Assembly: GCF_000516985.1 (NCBI RefSeq)
Contig: NW_006917099.1
Location: 558,001-622,000 of the forward strand
DNA: 64,000 nt
Reading direction: 5' to 3'
Origin: Pestalotiopsis fici W106-1
Taxonomy: Eukaryota > Ascomycota > Sordariomycetes > Amphisphaeriales > Sporocadaceae
In this document: one piece after another, positions 1-10,346 of the stretch
How the letters are laid out: the number at the start of each line of letters is the position of its first letter
Numbering within the stretch: the first letter of the stretch is position 1
Position numbers and translations under genes: made by a program
Notes under the pieces: generated by a model
What the model saw: the letters and a program-made list of their open reading frames with translations, nothing else
Databases searched by the model: none
What the model was told of the DNA's origin: nothing

Positions 1-382
1 TAGAGGGCCGGTAGGACAAGATTGCACCTGCATATCTGCGGATGGCTAGCCATTTCAAGACAAGACGGAGCGGGGTATATACTAGTATTACAAAGTGCCT
101 GTAGTCTTATACAGCGATTCCGGAAGGCTAGCCTCTTTGAGACGAGAAACACTGACGGGGGATATGTGAGCTTTGAGCTTGTACCTGTCTTTGGATTATG
201 GTTGCTCTATCGATTTCAACATTGATGACGAGAAGAAGAGTGCGTCATGATGGCTACAACTACTTATAATGTTCAAAACACCTCAATATCGTACCAACTA
301 CCTAACGTTGCTCTTTTGATTTAACCGCCCCTATACTTCTAACAATTGACTCTGACGATTCGATATACTCGGTATCCTCAAA
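1..382. other. gene-free left edge
   Basis: No supported gene is seen. The stretch serves as the 5' region of the dehydrogenase starting at 383; its only open frame (22-225 +) has no recognisable features. Confidence 0.5.
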
Positions 383-1316
383 ATGCCTTTCACTTACAAG
401 ACCGTCCTCATTGTTGGCGCGACCTCTGGCATTGGTGCTGGCTTGGCTGACAAGTTCATTTCAGAGGGATCCAAGGTCATCGCTGTTGGTCGCCGGCAGG
501 ATAGACTGGACGCTTTTGTAGCAAAGCATGGCTCTACCAAGGCGGCCGCTGTCAAGTTTGATGTTACCGACAGCAATGGCATCGACTCCTTCGTCAAGAA
601 GTAAGTTATTTACGTGTAGAGCCAACACATGATTCTTTCTCGCTACGAGCCACAGCTAACAACACACGCAGGGTTATCACAGAGCATCCTGATTTGGACT
701 GCGTCTTTCTAAACTCTGGTATCCAAAGCTCGACACGTTTGTCGCGAGCGGCCGAGTTCGATCTCGCCAAATTCCATGATGAGATCAATGTGAACTTTAC
801 CAGCATCGTTAACCTGATCATGAAATTCCTGCCTCCCTTGCAGGCAAAAGAGACGCCCACGTCCTTGATCATCACGGGAACTCATCTGGCCATTGTGCCG
901 GCCGTCACCATGGCAGGATACTCGGCTTCCAAGGCAGCCTTGACTTCCTTCATCGACTGTGTTCGTGAGCAAAATCGGCACAAGTCTACCAAGATTATCG
1001 AACTTTACCCCCCTGTGGTTCAGAGTAAGTCTTGTCTCGCCGCCTGATTCCATGGCACGGCTAAACACGGGAAAGCTGACTGGTTGCTATAGCCGAACTG
1101 CATGACTGGATGGGCGAGGAAAAGGGCCGGGCTCTGGGAATGCCTCTGAATGAGTTCAGCGACATTGCCTACAATGAGCTGCTCAAGGCAGACGATTTAA
1201 TTGTGATCGGCTCCATCGCTACAGAGTCACGAGACAACTACATGGACTTGGTAAACAAGCGCCGGACGATATTCAACAAGCTTTCGGGAGCAATGCTGTC
1301 GCGCTTCGAGCTGTAG
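383..1316 (+). CDS. short-chain dehydrogenase/reductase (SDR)
   Basis: NAD(P)-dependent oxidoreductase of the classical SDR superfamily, predicted cytosolic; substrate unknown. Three exons, 383-600, 672-1024 and 1093-1316, join in phase to give 264 residues, a normal SDR length. The N-terminal Rossmann motif GATSGIG lies at about residues 12-18, the LNSG element follows the fourth strand, and the catalytic YSASK puts Tyr at about 156 and Lys at about 160. The usual active-site Ser region reads TGTH, so the third catalytic residue may be Thr. The start is the first ATG ahead of the Rossmann strand. Its overall look resembles DltE-like fungal SDRs (inference). It converges on the peptidase gene at 1753-4133. 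Confidence 0.9.
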
Positions 1317-1752
1317 ATAGAAGTCTCGCAGAGAAATTCCGATTCAGGTGATTCTGGTGAAACATGCGACAAAGCGCCTGCGAGGAAAATTCTGAAAGTG
1401 GTTACACAATTAAATTCACAGGTATTTGAAACGTGTTCTAGAAGAAAGAGAGAGAAAACATGCTTCCATGGGCCCATAACACTCTGAAAATTAACGAGCA
1501 TCCCCAATTGGTCGGAAAACATCCATCTTCAAAGTTTATTCATGCATAGATGAATGACCATGTCCCAAACGTAAATTTTGCAAATGACCGACCCCTCTGT
1601 GTCGGAGATGCTCTAGTTGATAACATAATCCGCCCTTGAGCGACACATGATCGGCATCGAGTATAACTTGCTACAGTCGACCTGGTACCAAATACAATCA
1701 GGAGCTAAATATTTTGGCAGTTTTGTTACATGCCAAAAAATTGAAGACTTCT
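1317..1752. other. convergent intergenic region
   Basis: The 3' flanks of the SDR (+) and the M3 peptidase (-) meet here. Nothing else is seen. Confidence 0.5.
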
Positions 1753-4133
1753 CTACGATTCGGATTGTGAAAGACTTCCGTCACGCATTGTGCCCTTCAG
1801 CCACGCAAGGTAAGGACGAGTACTTGGAGCGTGGCCAAGGTACTCCGTCATGGTCTTCATTTCTGGCTGGCGCCCACCCACTCGGAGAACCTTGTCGCGA
1901 TATTTCCGGCCGGCTTCTTGACTGCTAGGGTTCTCTTTGAAACCAGTGTCAAAAATATCTAGCGCAAAGACCCTTCCCCTAACGCACAGTTAGCACAAAA
2001 TGGTACTTGGTTGCGCCAAGGCAGCCCGGAATCTTACAAAATGTAGCTATAGTACCCAGCGTCGTAGCGATTGATTATGTTGCGGAACACAGTCTGACCG
2101 TGCCCCCATTCCCAGCCCTCTCCCAATGCCTCTCCGCCAGGAACCTTGTAGATGTCGGCGCGCGTCTTGTTGAATAGCTCTGTGAAATTATACGTCTCCA
2201 GCTCTGCATGCGAGGCAGGGGTGTGGACGAGCATATCGTATGTGGCAAAGAAGAGTTCCTTGAGCTGGTCCTGCACAGCCCTGCTCTGGTTAGTATGAGC
2301 CAGGCTGCGCACAACCTCGTCACTGAGTTGCAGCGGTACTTTGGGTGGGTTGGTTCTCTCTTGCTCGTTCAATGTCTTTATCCATACCTCCCTCATGCCC
2401 GAGTCAATGTGCGAGTAGTGGAAAGAGACGTCCTTGATATAACTCTCCAGCCAGAAGAATTGCTCCAGCATCAAACTCGGTGCTTCAATGAAATCCTGGT
2501 CAACGTGATGCAGAGCTGCATATTTTGTTTGCGTAAATAGAGAATGTAGAAGATGTCCAAGCTCATGAAAGAGCTTTCGCACTTCGTTGAGACTCAGCAG
2601 AGTTGGGCTTGTCGCTGTCGGGCGGATGTAGTTCATCACCAATGCAGAGGATGCATAGAATCGGCGTCCATCTAGCTTTTCGTGTCCCTGTAATGCCGAT
2701 TGAGTACTCAAGCCATGTACAGGATCAAGGGAAGCTCACCTGCTGTAGAGAATAGTGACCAGAATGAGTATATTTACCGTCCCGTGGGAAAAGGTCTAGA
2801 TAGGCGTAGCCAAGGGATTCCTTGGACCCATCAATGTTCCAGACAGAATACATCTGGACGTCCTCGTACCATACCAGTGGGCCGTGGGTTTCCTCTCGCC
2901 CTTGAACGTCTATACGCTGGAATCTTGCTCCAAACAGGTGCTCGAATAACTCCAAAAGCTTTGCTAGAGTGGTTTGAAGCTCAAAGTACTCCGAGATTGA
3001 CACATCTTGCTTGCCTTCCTTGTCGCTGCGTCTTGCCGAGTAGTACGGAAGGTCCCAAAGGTAGAGATTGTCTGCAGTGACGCCGCGTGACTTGGCTTCG
3101 GCACGTTTGATACCCAGAAGCTCCTTGGCATCCTGCACAGCTAGAGCAGCTACAGATGAGCGAATTTCCGAAAGCAACTCTTCCACTACTTGCGGATTCT
3201 GCATCATCTTGTCTGCAGTTTTGAATGTGGCATGATTGGGATAACCCAGCAATCGTGCTGTCTCGTCACGAAGAAGAATGATTTCCCTGAACAAAGGAAC
3301 ATTCACCTTCATCCTATTTTGGATGGCGTAGTATATTCTTTTCCGTGTAGACTCATTCTTGGCATTCGTGATGGCAGGGCCGCTAAATGGGACCTTGGTT
3401 GATAGCCAGAGATTTTGTGAATGTTCGTCTTTGCCATACTTCAACCGGTCGATGAGGGATTGGGGTATGCCATCCAAATCACCTTGTCCGAGCCAGATGC
3501 CTGAGGCATCTTCGCTAAGATTCTTGTTGCATTCGCGCACCAGATCCCCAAGACGCTTAATCTTGACCTTGAACTCGTGCCGTTGTCCTGCATCGGCAAT
3601 GGTGCAACCATTCTGCTGAAAACGCCGATGCAGTTTTTGTAGATAGTATGTAGACTCGGCATCCAAACTTGAGCTGGGATTCTCTTTTTCCTTCTGCATT
3701 ACCTCATGTACCCGCGCAAACATGTCTTGGCGCGAGTACAGCTCAATCTCGCTGTCAGCAAAGAGCCTTGTGACTGCGCTGGACGCATCTCGCAGGTCCT
3801 TGGATGGAAATGTAGATGCATAAAATTGCACTACATTGCAATGAAGCAGGGTTAATAGAAAGCCGCGAAGCCGGGGAATGCAAAAGTGCAAGGTACTATC
3901 AAGTATCACTTACGGACACGTTGCTCCTGTGACTTGCTATTCTCATTCTGCGAGATGGGAATAATTGTGTTTTCAAAGGTAGCATCTTTGACTTGTATAC
4001 TGGATACCACACAGTCCCACAAGGCAACAGTACCAGAGATTAGTCTCTCCGCATCTTTTTGGAGGGAGGAACATGTGGCGTTGAAGAATGGAGGCGACTG
4101 TCCTGAGAAGCTGTGATCTTGAAGTGAAGTCAT
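1753..4133 (-). CDS. M3-family metalloendopeptidase (thimet/saccharolysin-like)
   Basis: Zinc oligopeptidase of family M3, which trims short peptides in cytosol or organelles. Four exons on the minus strand, 4133-3914, 3830-2740, 2687-2038 and 1978-1753, join in phase to 728 residues, close to the family's about 700. The zinc motif HELGH is at about 478-482, with the third ligand Glu at about 505 in DFIEAPS. The last exon is easily missed, because reading through the 59-nt intron at 2037-1979 hits a stop at once. Spliced, it restores the usual YYSY...VFALDIFDTGF C-terminus and ends near 729 codons. The common GTR-type stretch before the third ligand is shortened and altered here (HHVDQDFIE), so this may be a divergent paralogue. 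There is no clear targeting peptide. The nitrilase gene lies upstream on the same strand. Confidence 0.88.
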
Positions 4134-4704
4134 TGTTAAGATAAAGGCGTTTGAAAAGAGGGCAAGTGCTTACATATAACCGTATAACTGCCAGTTAAAC
4201 GAATGCGCTGGTCCTGAAGGGAGTGAATCAAAGGTAAACAGGCAAGGTTTGGCAGGTATATTTGGCCAGCCGCCCGGTCCTGGGCTTGCATTGGTAAAGT
4301 ATAGTTATCTCGTAGCCCGCATAGGCGATGACTATAGCGCATTCTAGGCGGGGAACAATTGCCGTAAAGAATACAGCATCCCGGGCTGGTCCCACTATGC
4401 AGCCATGACATGCGAGTAGCAGAAGATAAGGTAAGTAGTATCACAACTACTCGGATCGAGCATAACGCATAAGGAAACGCGCAAAAGGGCAGTCTAGGCG
4501 CATGCATCCTCGGGCTTGTTTCCGAGCTGGTTGAGTCGATGGTGAACCGCTGCGGTACTGCGGCGTAGTCACTTGCTTGTTTCCTTCTTTTATTACCTCG
4601 CAGACCACATGAACAATTGCCTGGAATGGCTTTGAATTCACGCGAGAGAAAAGTCAGGAACACAAGAATGATTTTCCTATTTGTGTCAACTACATATGTA
4701 CTGT
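4134..4704. other. intergenic, M3 peptidase promoter side
   Basis: Lies between the nitrilase 3' end and the M3 peptidase start. It contains only unconvincing open frames (for example 4136-4663 -) and no clear TATA element. Confidence 0.4.
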
Positions 4705-5911
4705 TTAGCTGCTCGGACCAGATGCGCCTGGCTCAGACATGTTGTACGTGCCACTTAGTTCCTCAGTGATGTTTACCGAGTGCCACGCCACAAAATCCCC
4801 CTCATCCCGCGGAATGTATGAAGGAAACCCTTGCAATATCTGCTGAAGAACGCCCCATGATACTTGCGCATTTGCGTCATATGTTATGGAAGAGTCGAAC
4901 GATGAAGTGTTGATGCTATGATAGAGCATCGGGTGTTCGTCAAAGTCGATCGTGTCGCTCATGTACGCATCGAGTTGGGACAAGGGCGTCATGACAAAAG
5001 CCACGCCCACGGCTGCAGTAAAGGTATAGGTATTGCCCAAATTGGCGTAGTGTCCCATTGTAGCCATTTCCGCAAACGCACCCTCCCACCAGAGAGCGTC
5101 GGTGTTGTTGGCATCCACCATGTATGGGAACGGGCCAAGATGCCAATTCTCCATTTGAGCGTGCATGGTGAAAGTCATGCTGGGATACTGGTGCCTGGTT
5201 TTGGTTATTCAGTATGTGAGTATCAATGCAATTGGGCTGAATATCAGACTTACTCTCCACACTCCAGTAGTCCGACACGACCATATGGAGTGGTGACGGC
5301 GGTGATTTCGCCAATGGTGCCGTCGGTAAACACTGCTCGTTCATCACCTGACGGCCTCAACTTGTGGCGATGGATGAGGATATCTCCTACTGGAGACACG
5401 AGAGCTTGAGCCATGAAGAGCAACGAATCTGTCCTCTCGGCAAAATTGATTTCAGCATAGACCCCAGCTGCCGCCACGCCATCAATGAGGCGGTTCCATT
5501 GCTCATCGCCCACGACGAAGCTGTTTTCAATGTAGCTAGGGAGAAACTCCATAGACCAAGATCCATCCATTCCTTTGGGAAACCTGCGCCGAGTCAGAAA
5601 TTATATCCATGGCCTGTGGCGCATGGTGTCATTGCGAAGACTTACCCCGGGAACCACAGCTCAGGAAACATGACCACATTTGCTCCATTTGCCGATGCTT
5701 CGTTCAGCAAGTCTATGGCCTTGTCCACAGTCTCGAATATGTTGAAAACAATTCCGGTCCAATTATAGTTCAAAATAGGCAATGGCCAATTCGGTGGTGG
5801 GCAACGCACCATCGCAACAGTCAAGTTGTCATGATTCGTAGACTGACGCGCCGCGTTGCAAGCAGGTAAGACACCAGCCAACAATGGGCCCAGCAGCGCT
5901 GACTTCCGCAT
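4705..5911 (-). CDS. secreted nitrilase-superfamily carbon-nitrogen hydrolase
   Basis: Member of the nitrilase/cyanide hydratase superfamily, which cleave non-peptide C-N bonds. Exons 5911-5646, 5583-5254 and 5194-4705 join in phase to 361 residues. The full catalytic set is visible: Glu84 (FPELWFPG), Lys163 (HRHKLRPSG) and Cys197 (ECGEH). The Cys region has CGEH where many fungal nitrilases have CWEH. The ATG at 5911 begins an N-terminal signal-like segment (MRK then a hydrophobic run to about residue 20), and several N-x-S/T sites follow, so secretion or vacuolar routing is likely, which is unusual for this superfamily. An in-frame TTG extension further upstream is not needed. Whether it is a true nitrilase, amidase or another branch cannot be decided from sequence alone. 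Confidence 0.85.
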
Positions 5912-6002
5912 AGTGTCGTTTCGAAGGAAATTCAAGAGCTTTGAGAGGGATCGTTGAAAGAGATGCCATGTAGCACGATTGGTTAAGGATATCGGCCATG
6001 GT

Positions 6003-6011
6003 CTTTAAATA
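6003..6011 (-). promoter_or_regulatory. TATA-like box of nitrilase gene
   Basis: The minus strand reads TATTTAAAG about 90-100 bp upstream of the nitrilase ATG, a typical fungal TATA position. Confidence 0.4.
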
Positions 6012-7866
6012 TACGTCTCTGCTGGAGTGGAGAGCATAAAGCGTACCAAGTAGCTATTCATAACCAAGATTATGTCCTTATCTGAGAGACAAATAATAGT
6101 ATCGTTCTCCATGGTCGCAGTGGGACTATAATTGATGTCGGGCGCTTATCATGGCGGTATAGCAAGTTCCGCCGCTAGACTAATCTCCACGGTCGATGAG
6201 GTGCAGTCACCTTGCTGCGAAATTCGAGTTGCGTTACTATCTGCCGAGAAAAAGAATTAGTTCAGAAAGACTTTGATTACATATGAATATCATACGGGTA
6301 GATTCTACTCGTCGTGGCCTGCCAGGAGAGATACGGATCGCTAACGTCTTTGACTAGGTACTTGGCCAAAGATATGCCCCTACCTATCTCTAGACGTATG
6401 GACGACGGGTGCAAGCAGTGCTCTGTGCCAATTACTCGACATTGTAGCCACGAACTTCTTCTTGACTATTGCCCGGTTCCGCTCAATTCACGAGTTTACG
6501 GTCGATTTTCTAGGACAGAGCATCCGCAAATGATGAGGAAAGCATATGGTGCAGGTGGACATGGACAAACATAAAGAAGGAAGGAATAACATGTATTGGC
6601 TTCATTTTGGTTTCGTGGTACAATCAGCAACGCCGCAACTACATGTAAGGGGTGGGCTCAGTGAGCCGAACAGGATAGGAACTCCTGTCAGGATATGGGA
6701 TTCAGTGAGACTTCATAGCTATCACCGATATTGCCTGACAATCTTGAAACTAGTTTTGGCTCTTGCATACATGTCATATTTTGAAAGGTGGCTCACGAGG
6801 TGAAATTCCGCAGCTTCCCCCATGATTACCGCCTCGAACGGGCATGTCAAGGATATTCGTCAAACAGGAGATCCAGTATGAACCAGCACATGGCTCAAAT
6901 CATTGACCTAGTGATGGCAGAGGATTCTCACCAAACTCCCTGGTAAATGTATACCCTTGGCCCCGCGCTCTCTATCATGGCGGCATTTCTACATCCGCCG
7001 CTAAGATCGCCCCACGCATTCCTCTTTTCCTCCTGCGCAAAACAAATGTCACTTCAATCAAGTTGAATGAGTCTATCATGTAATCATCTAATTATCACAT
7101 GGATAACTAAAGAATTATCCTGTCGGCTCATTGTTCTGAGCCTCTGGCTCCAAGCATGGCTCGTAGGTACATACAGGGCCAGTCACTGCTCGGGTCTATG
7201 CCACGATTTGTCAAGATTCTCAACGTCACGAAACACCTTGGGCCTTGCGCAAATACTCGGTGTGATGATAAAATTCTTACTTTTCCGTTATATGAGCTAC
7301 ATGGCAGCCATGAACCACGAGTATCCCTCACGATGGTTCGCGGAAACTCCGCGGATAAGCACACCGGATGTCAGATGACGCAGCCTTATGAACTGCCGTG
7401 TGAACGTCCTTGTCAACCACGTGGATAGATCCCACGGACATATTTCTCTCAATAAGATGACTGTATGCATTTCTTTTATGCAATTTTTCAACGGAATAGT
7501 AACTGACGTAATATAAACGGCCCCCAATGAGTGAGGCATGGAGGCAGTGCACGACTCAGAGCCTCCATTTGCGTCGCAGCTACCCCGTAAGGCTGAAGCT
7601 TCACGTGTGTGAAACCCCAGTAACGTGATGGTGCTTTATAGATCGTGGACACACCGAATTTGCTCAGCCTTTGACGTACTAATTCGGGGGTGATGTTTTT
7701 CAATGGCCGTTGTGGTGTGTCCTCGAAGAGCCATATCGGGTATTGTATCCTTGCGAAGATGCAAATTGCGAGATCAAAGAGACTAAGAGGCCATCTGCAA
7801 GTTGAAAGTGCAAGATACATAGCTGAGTGGACTAATAATAGACAGAAGGCATCATGAACTTTGACA

Positions 7867-7872
7867 TATAAG
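7867..7872 (+). promoter_or_regulatory. TATA-like box of cupin-like gene
   Basis: TATAAG sits about 100 bp upstream of the ATG at 7968. Confidence 0.4.
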
Positions 7873-7967
7873 AAGCAGGGAGATATGGCCCAACATTCCA
7901 ATCTTTCATCATTCGATTCACCTTCATCTTTGCAAATTAAGCACACAACTAGCTTCATACCACGAGA

Positions 7968-8629
7968 ATGTCTGCGCTTCGCAAGCTTCTCTTTCCAGTA
8001 CTCCTTCTCATGGGCATAGATACAGCACTGTCCACTACTCTGAACGTGACAGCCATTAATGCTCATGATGGGAAATCTCATTTTGAATGCTGGTCGCTCT
8101 CGGCGCCCTTTTTCTCTTCCTCCCAAGCTGGTATCGTCGGTACCCAGGCGACACAACTCGGCGATGTCACCAATATGACATACGGCGTCATTTCGCCAGG
8201 CTATGATGCCCAGTTCCATACTGCTCCTTATCCTCAGTGAGTCCGATTTCCACTCACTTCCTGGACACTTGACACGCAGACCAGTCGAAACTAGTTGGGA
8301 CCCTGGAAATATAAAACATTAGCAAAAAAGATATACTAACTTGTGTTTAAAGATGGGTGGTAGTACTCAATGGACTTTTTACAATTACACTCCCCGATAA
8401 TAGCTCCGACAGTTTAACATTAACAACGGGCGAGTCAGGCCTGCTTTTCGCAATGGACACTCCGGACATCAGCAAGAGAGGCCACGGTAATTACATTTAC
8501 GGACCGGCTGAGTCGATATTTTTGCAAATCCCGACGCCGAATGGCTCGATCCCAGAGCATGAGCTGATATATTCCGATAAGCCCTGTGGTGCGCAAGAGT
8601 TTTCTGGGCTTCGAGAGCAGGCGACGTGA
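7968..8629 (+). CDS. small secreted cupin-like protein
   Basis: Two exons, 7968-8236 and 8353-8629, join in phase to 181 residues. It starts with a signal peptide (hydrophobic run up to about residue 20). It shows the pattern of a recurrent fungal small secreted family: an early ECWSL element, a P-x-Y-D-x-x-x-H-x-A-P turn, QWVVVLNGLFTITLP, then a GLLFAMDT stretch followed by a Gly-His and an Ile-Pro near the end. The beta-rich pattern suggests a cupin fold (inference from memory of the family). Metal ligands are not obvious, and function is unknown. It has its own TATA-like element. Confidence 0.8.
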
Positions 8630-9177
8630 TTGCTGCGAGGGTCTTTTTGTCCCGTATGTCGGCGGCATTTGTGGTATACATTGATAATGATATGCTTTCT
8701 ATCCTAAATATGATCTGATTTTTGCCTTTAATGGCCGTTGGTCGGGATCAAATTCTTCGTTCACAGCAATAGTGACTAGACCGGCTTGGCATATATTCGA
8801 CGTGTTATGGCTGGGCATGGATCTTTCCACCTCTGGTCTTGGCTGTCAGCCCTTGCGATCGGAGTGGAAGCGTGATCATGTGCTTTCACCGACTTGGCAC
8901 GACAGCTAGTTGCACACACAATGCAGGGTCATGATATGTTTGTCAAAGCGTGTGCGCAAATTCAACCCCGCTCTAGGTGGTGATGGAGGGTAAGCCGTTA
9001 GTGACGTGGTGCGTGGCTGTTATGCTCTAGAACTATATAAAATTCAAAGCAACAAGAAGTCTCCGACTTCTTTCACTGTTCTTGATTTTATACGATAGGA
9101 TAGTATAACAGAGTTATACGTATTTAGTTTACAACAATTCTGCCTCATTTCGAGCTAGTTTCTTCAAAAACAAGAAA
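8630..9177. other. intergenic, GST promoter
   Basis: Holds a TATA box at 9034 and a TGACG bZIP-like core near 9002, both upstream of the GST. No gene is seen. Confidence 0.45.
9034..9042 (+). promoter_or_regulatory. TATA box of GST gene
   Basis: TATATAAAA lies about 140 bp upstream of the GST ATG. A TGACGTGG element about 30 bp further up could bind a bZIP factor (inference), which would fit stress induction. Confidence 0.5.
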
Positions 9178-10208
9178 ATGGCAGAAGCTCCCGCAGAGAA
9201 GCAACCCAAGCAGGGTCTGAACATTTACGGAATTCCGGCCGTCAATCCGTACAAACTCACCATTGCAGCAGCAGAACTCGGGTAAGTCGGTAGATTCTAG
9301 ACCACCCATTCGTACCAAACCACAAAAGCTCATGTATGGCCTACGCTCATCACAGTGTACCCTACAACTACATCGCCCTAGATGGTGCGACGGGTGAATT
9401 CAAATCCGAGTGGTTTACCGCCATCAATCCCAATGGACGTCTTCCCGCCATTGTTCATGTCAAGGAGGACGGTCAAGTCGTCACTGTGTTTGAGAGCGGC
9501 GCCTGCCTTCAGTACATGGTGAGCGAATTCGACAAGGAGAACAAGCTTTCGTATCCGGTCGGGACGCAGGAATACTGGACACAGCTGTCTTGGGTGAGTC
9601 TGCTTTTCCCCCAAAATCAACCAGCTGTAGGATGAACGTATCTAATCTGCTCTTACCAATAGCTCTCGTGGCAGATCTCTGGGTACGGCCCGTCCATGGG
9701 CCAATCGAGCTTCTTTGCTCGATATTCTCCTCAGCCCGAGCCTTTTGGGCTGTGGCGCTATCTCGCCGAGTCCAGAAGACTCAACCACGTCCTTAATAAA
9801 CAACTGGTAAGTCGCAACAAGTGACCAACGGAGAGACTATGTAGCCAAACGCGGTATCCTAAGCCCAAGTTTTAGTCCAAGAACACATACGTGGCTGGAA
9901 GTCGCCTCACTATAGCCGACATCGCCGTCTACCTCTACGCGACCTCGTGCGCTTGGTGTGGGGTAGACATTGATGAATTCCCACACGTCAAAGCCTGGCA
10001 TGACAAGCTCGCGCAACGACCAGCTTTCCAGGAAGGGATGAGGGTCCCTGTGCCTTACCCATTCACCCAGGAGTCTGTTTTCAGGCCTGAAACGCAAGAA
10101 CAGATCAAGATGCAGCGAAAATTTGGTTCCAAGTTCATTCACTCTGCGTCAGAACAGTGGGCGGGCGAGGTCCTAGCTTTGCCATCCGATCACGCAAACC
10201 ATAGCTAA
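9178..10208 (+). CDS. glutathione S-transferase, Ure2-like
   Basis: Conjugates glutathione to electrophiles or reduces peroxides, predicted cytosolic. Four exons, 9178-9281, 9356-9593, 9663-9806 and 9876-10208, join in phase to 272 residues. The thioredoxin-like N-domain holds IYG-x-P-x-x-NPYK and the glutathione-contacting NPNGRLPAIV and FES-x-A segments. The C-domain has QISGYGPSMGQ and the RLTIADIAVY motif that caps helix 6, both typical of Ure2-like fungal GSTs. The repeated LSW at the exon 2/3 join is genuine by phase and matches the family's W-x-x-x-Q-x-x-G helix. It is convergent with the NLR gene, only 138 bp away. Confidence 0.9.
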
Positions 10209-10346
10209 AGATTTTCTTATTCGTGCTGGTGCGAGTCGGTATATGCATGGGCCTACCTATTCCCCAAAAAGTAAATTTAGCTATTTACTAGTTAATACAC
10301 CGATCGTGCTTTGTCTCTCGTAATGAGGAAGGATAATCTCAATCAC

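Larger units (their letters stand above)
5912..7967. other. 2-kb intergenic region
   Basis: Divergent promoter region between the nitrilase (-) and the cupin-like gene (+). It contains TATA-like sites at both ends. The minus-strand frame at 7488-8219 is not recognised and runs antisense into the downstream gene. Nothing else is supported. Confidence 0.45.
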
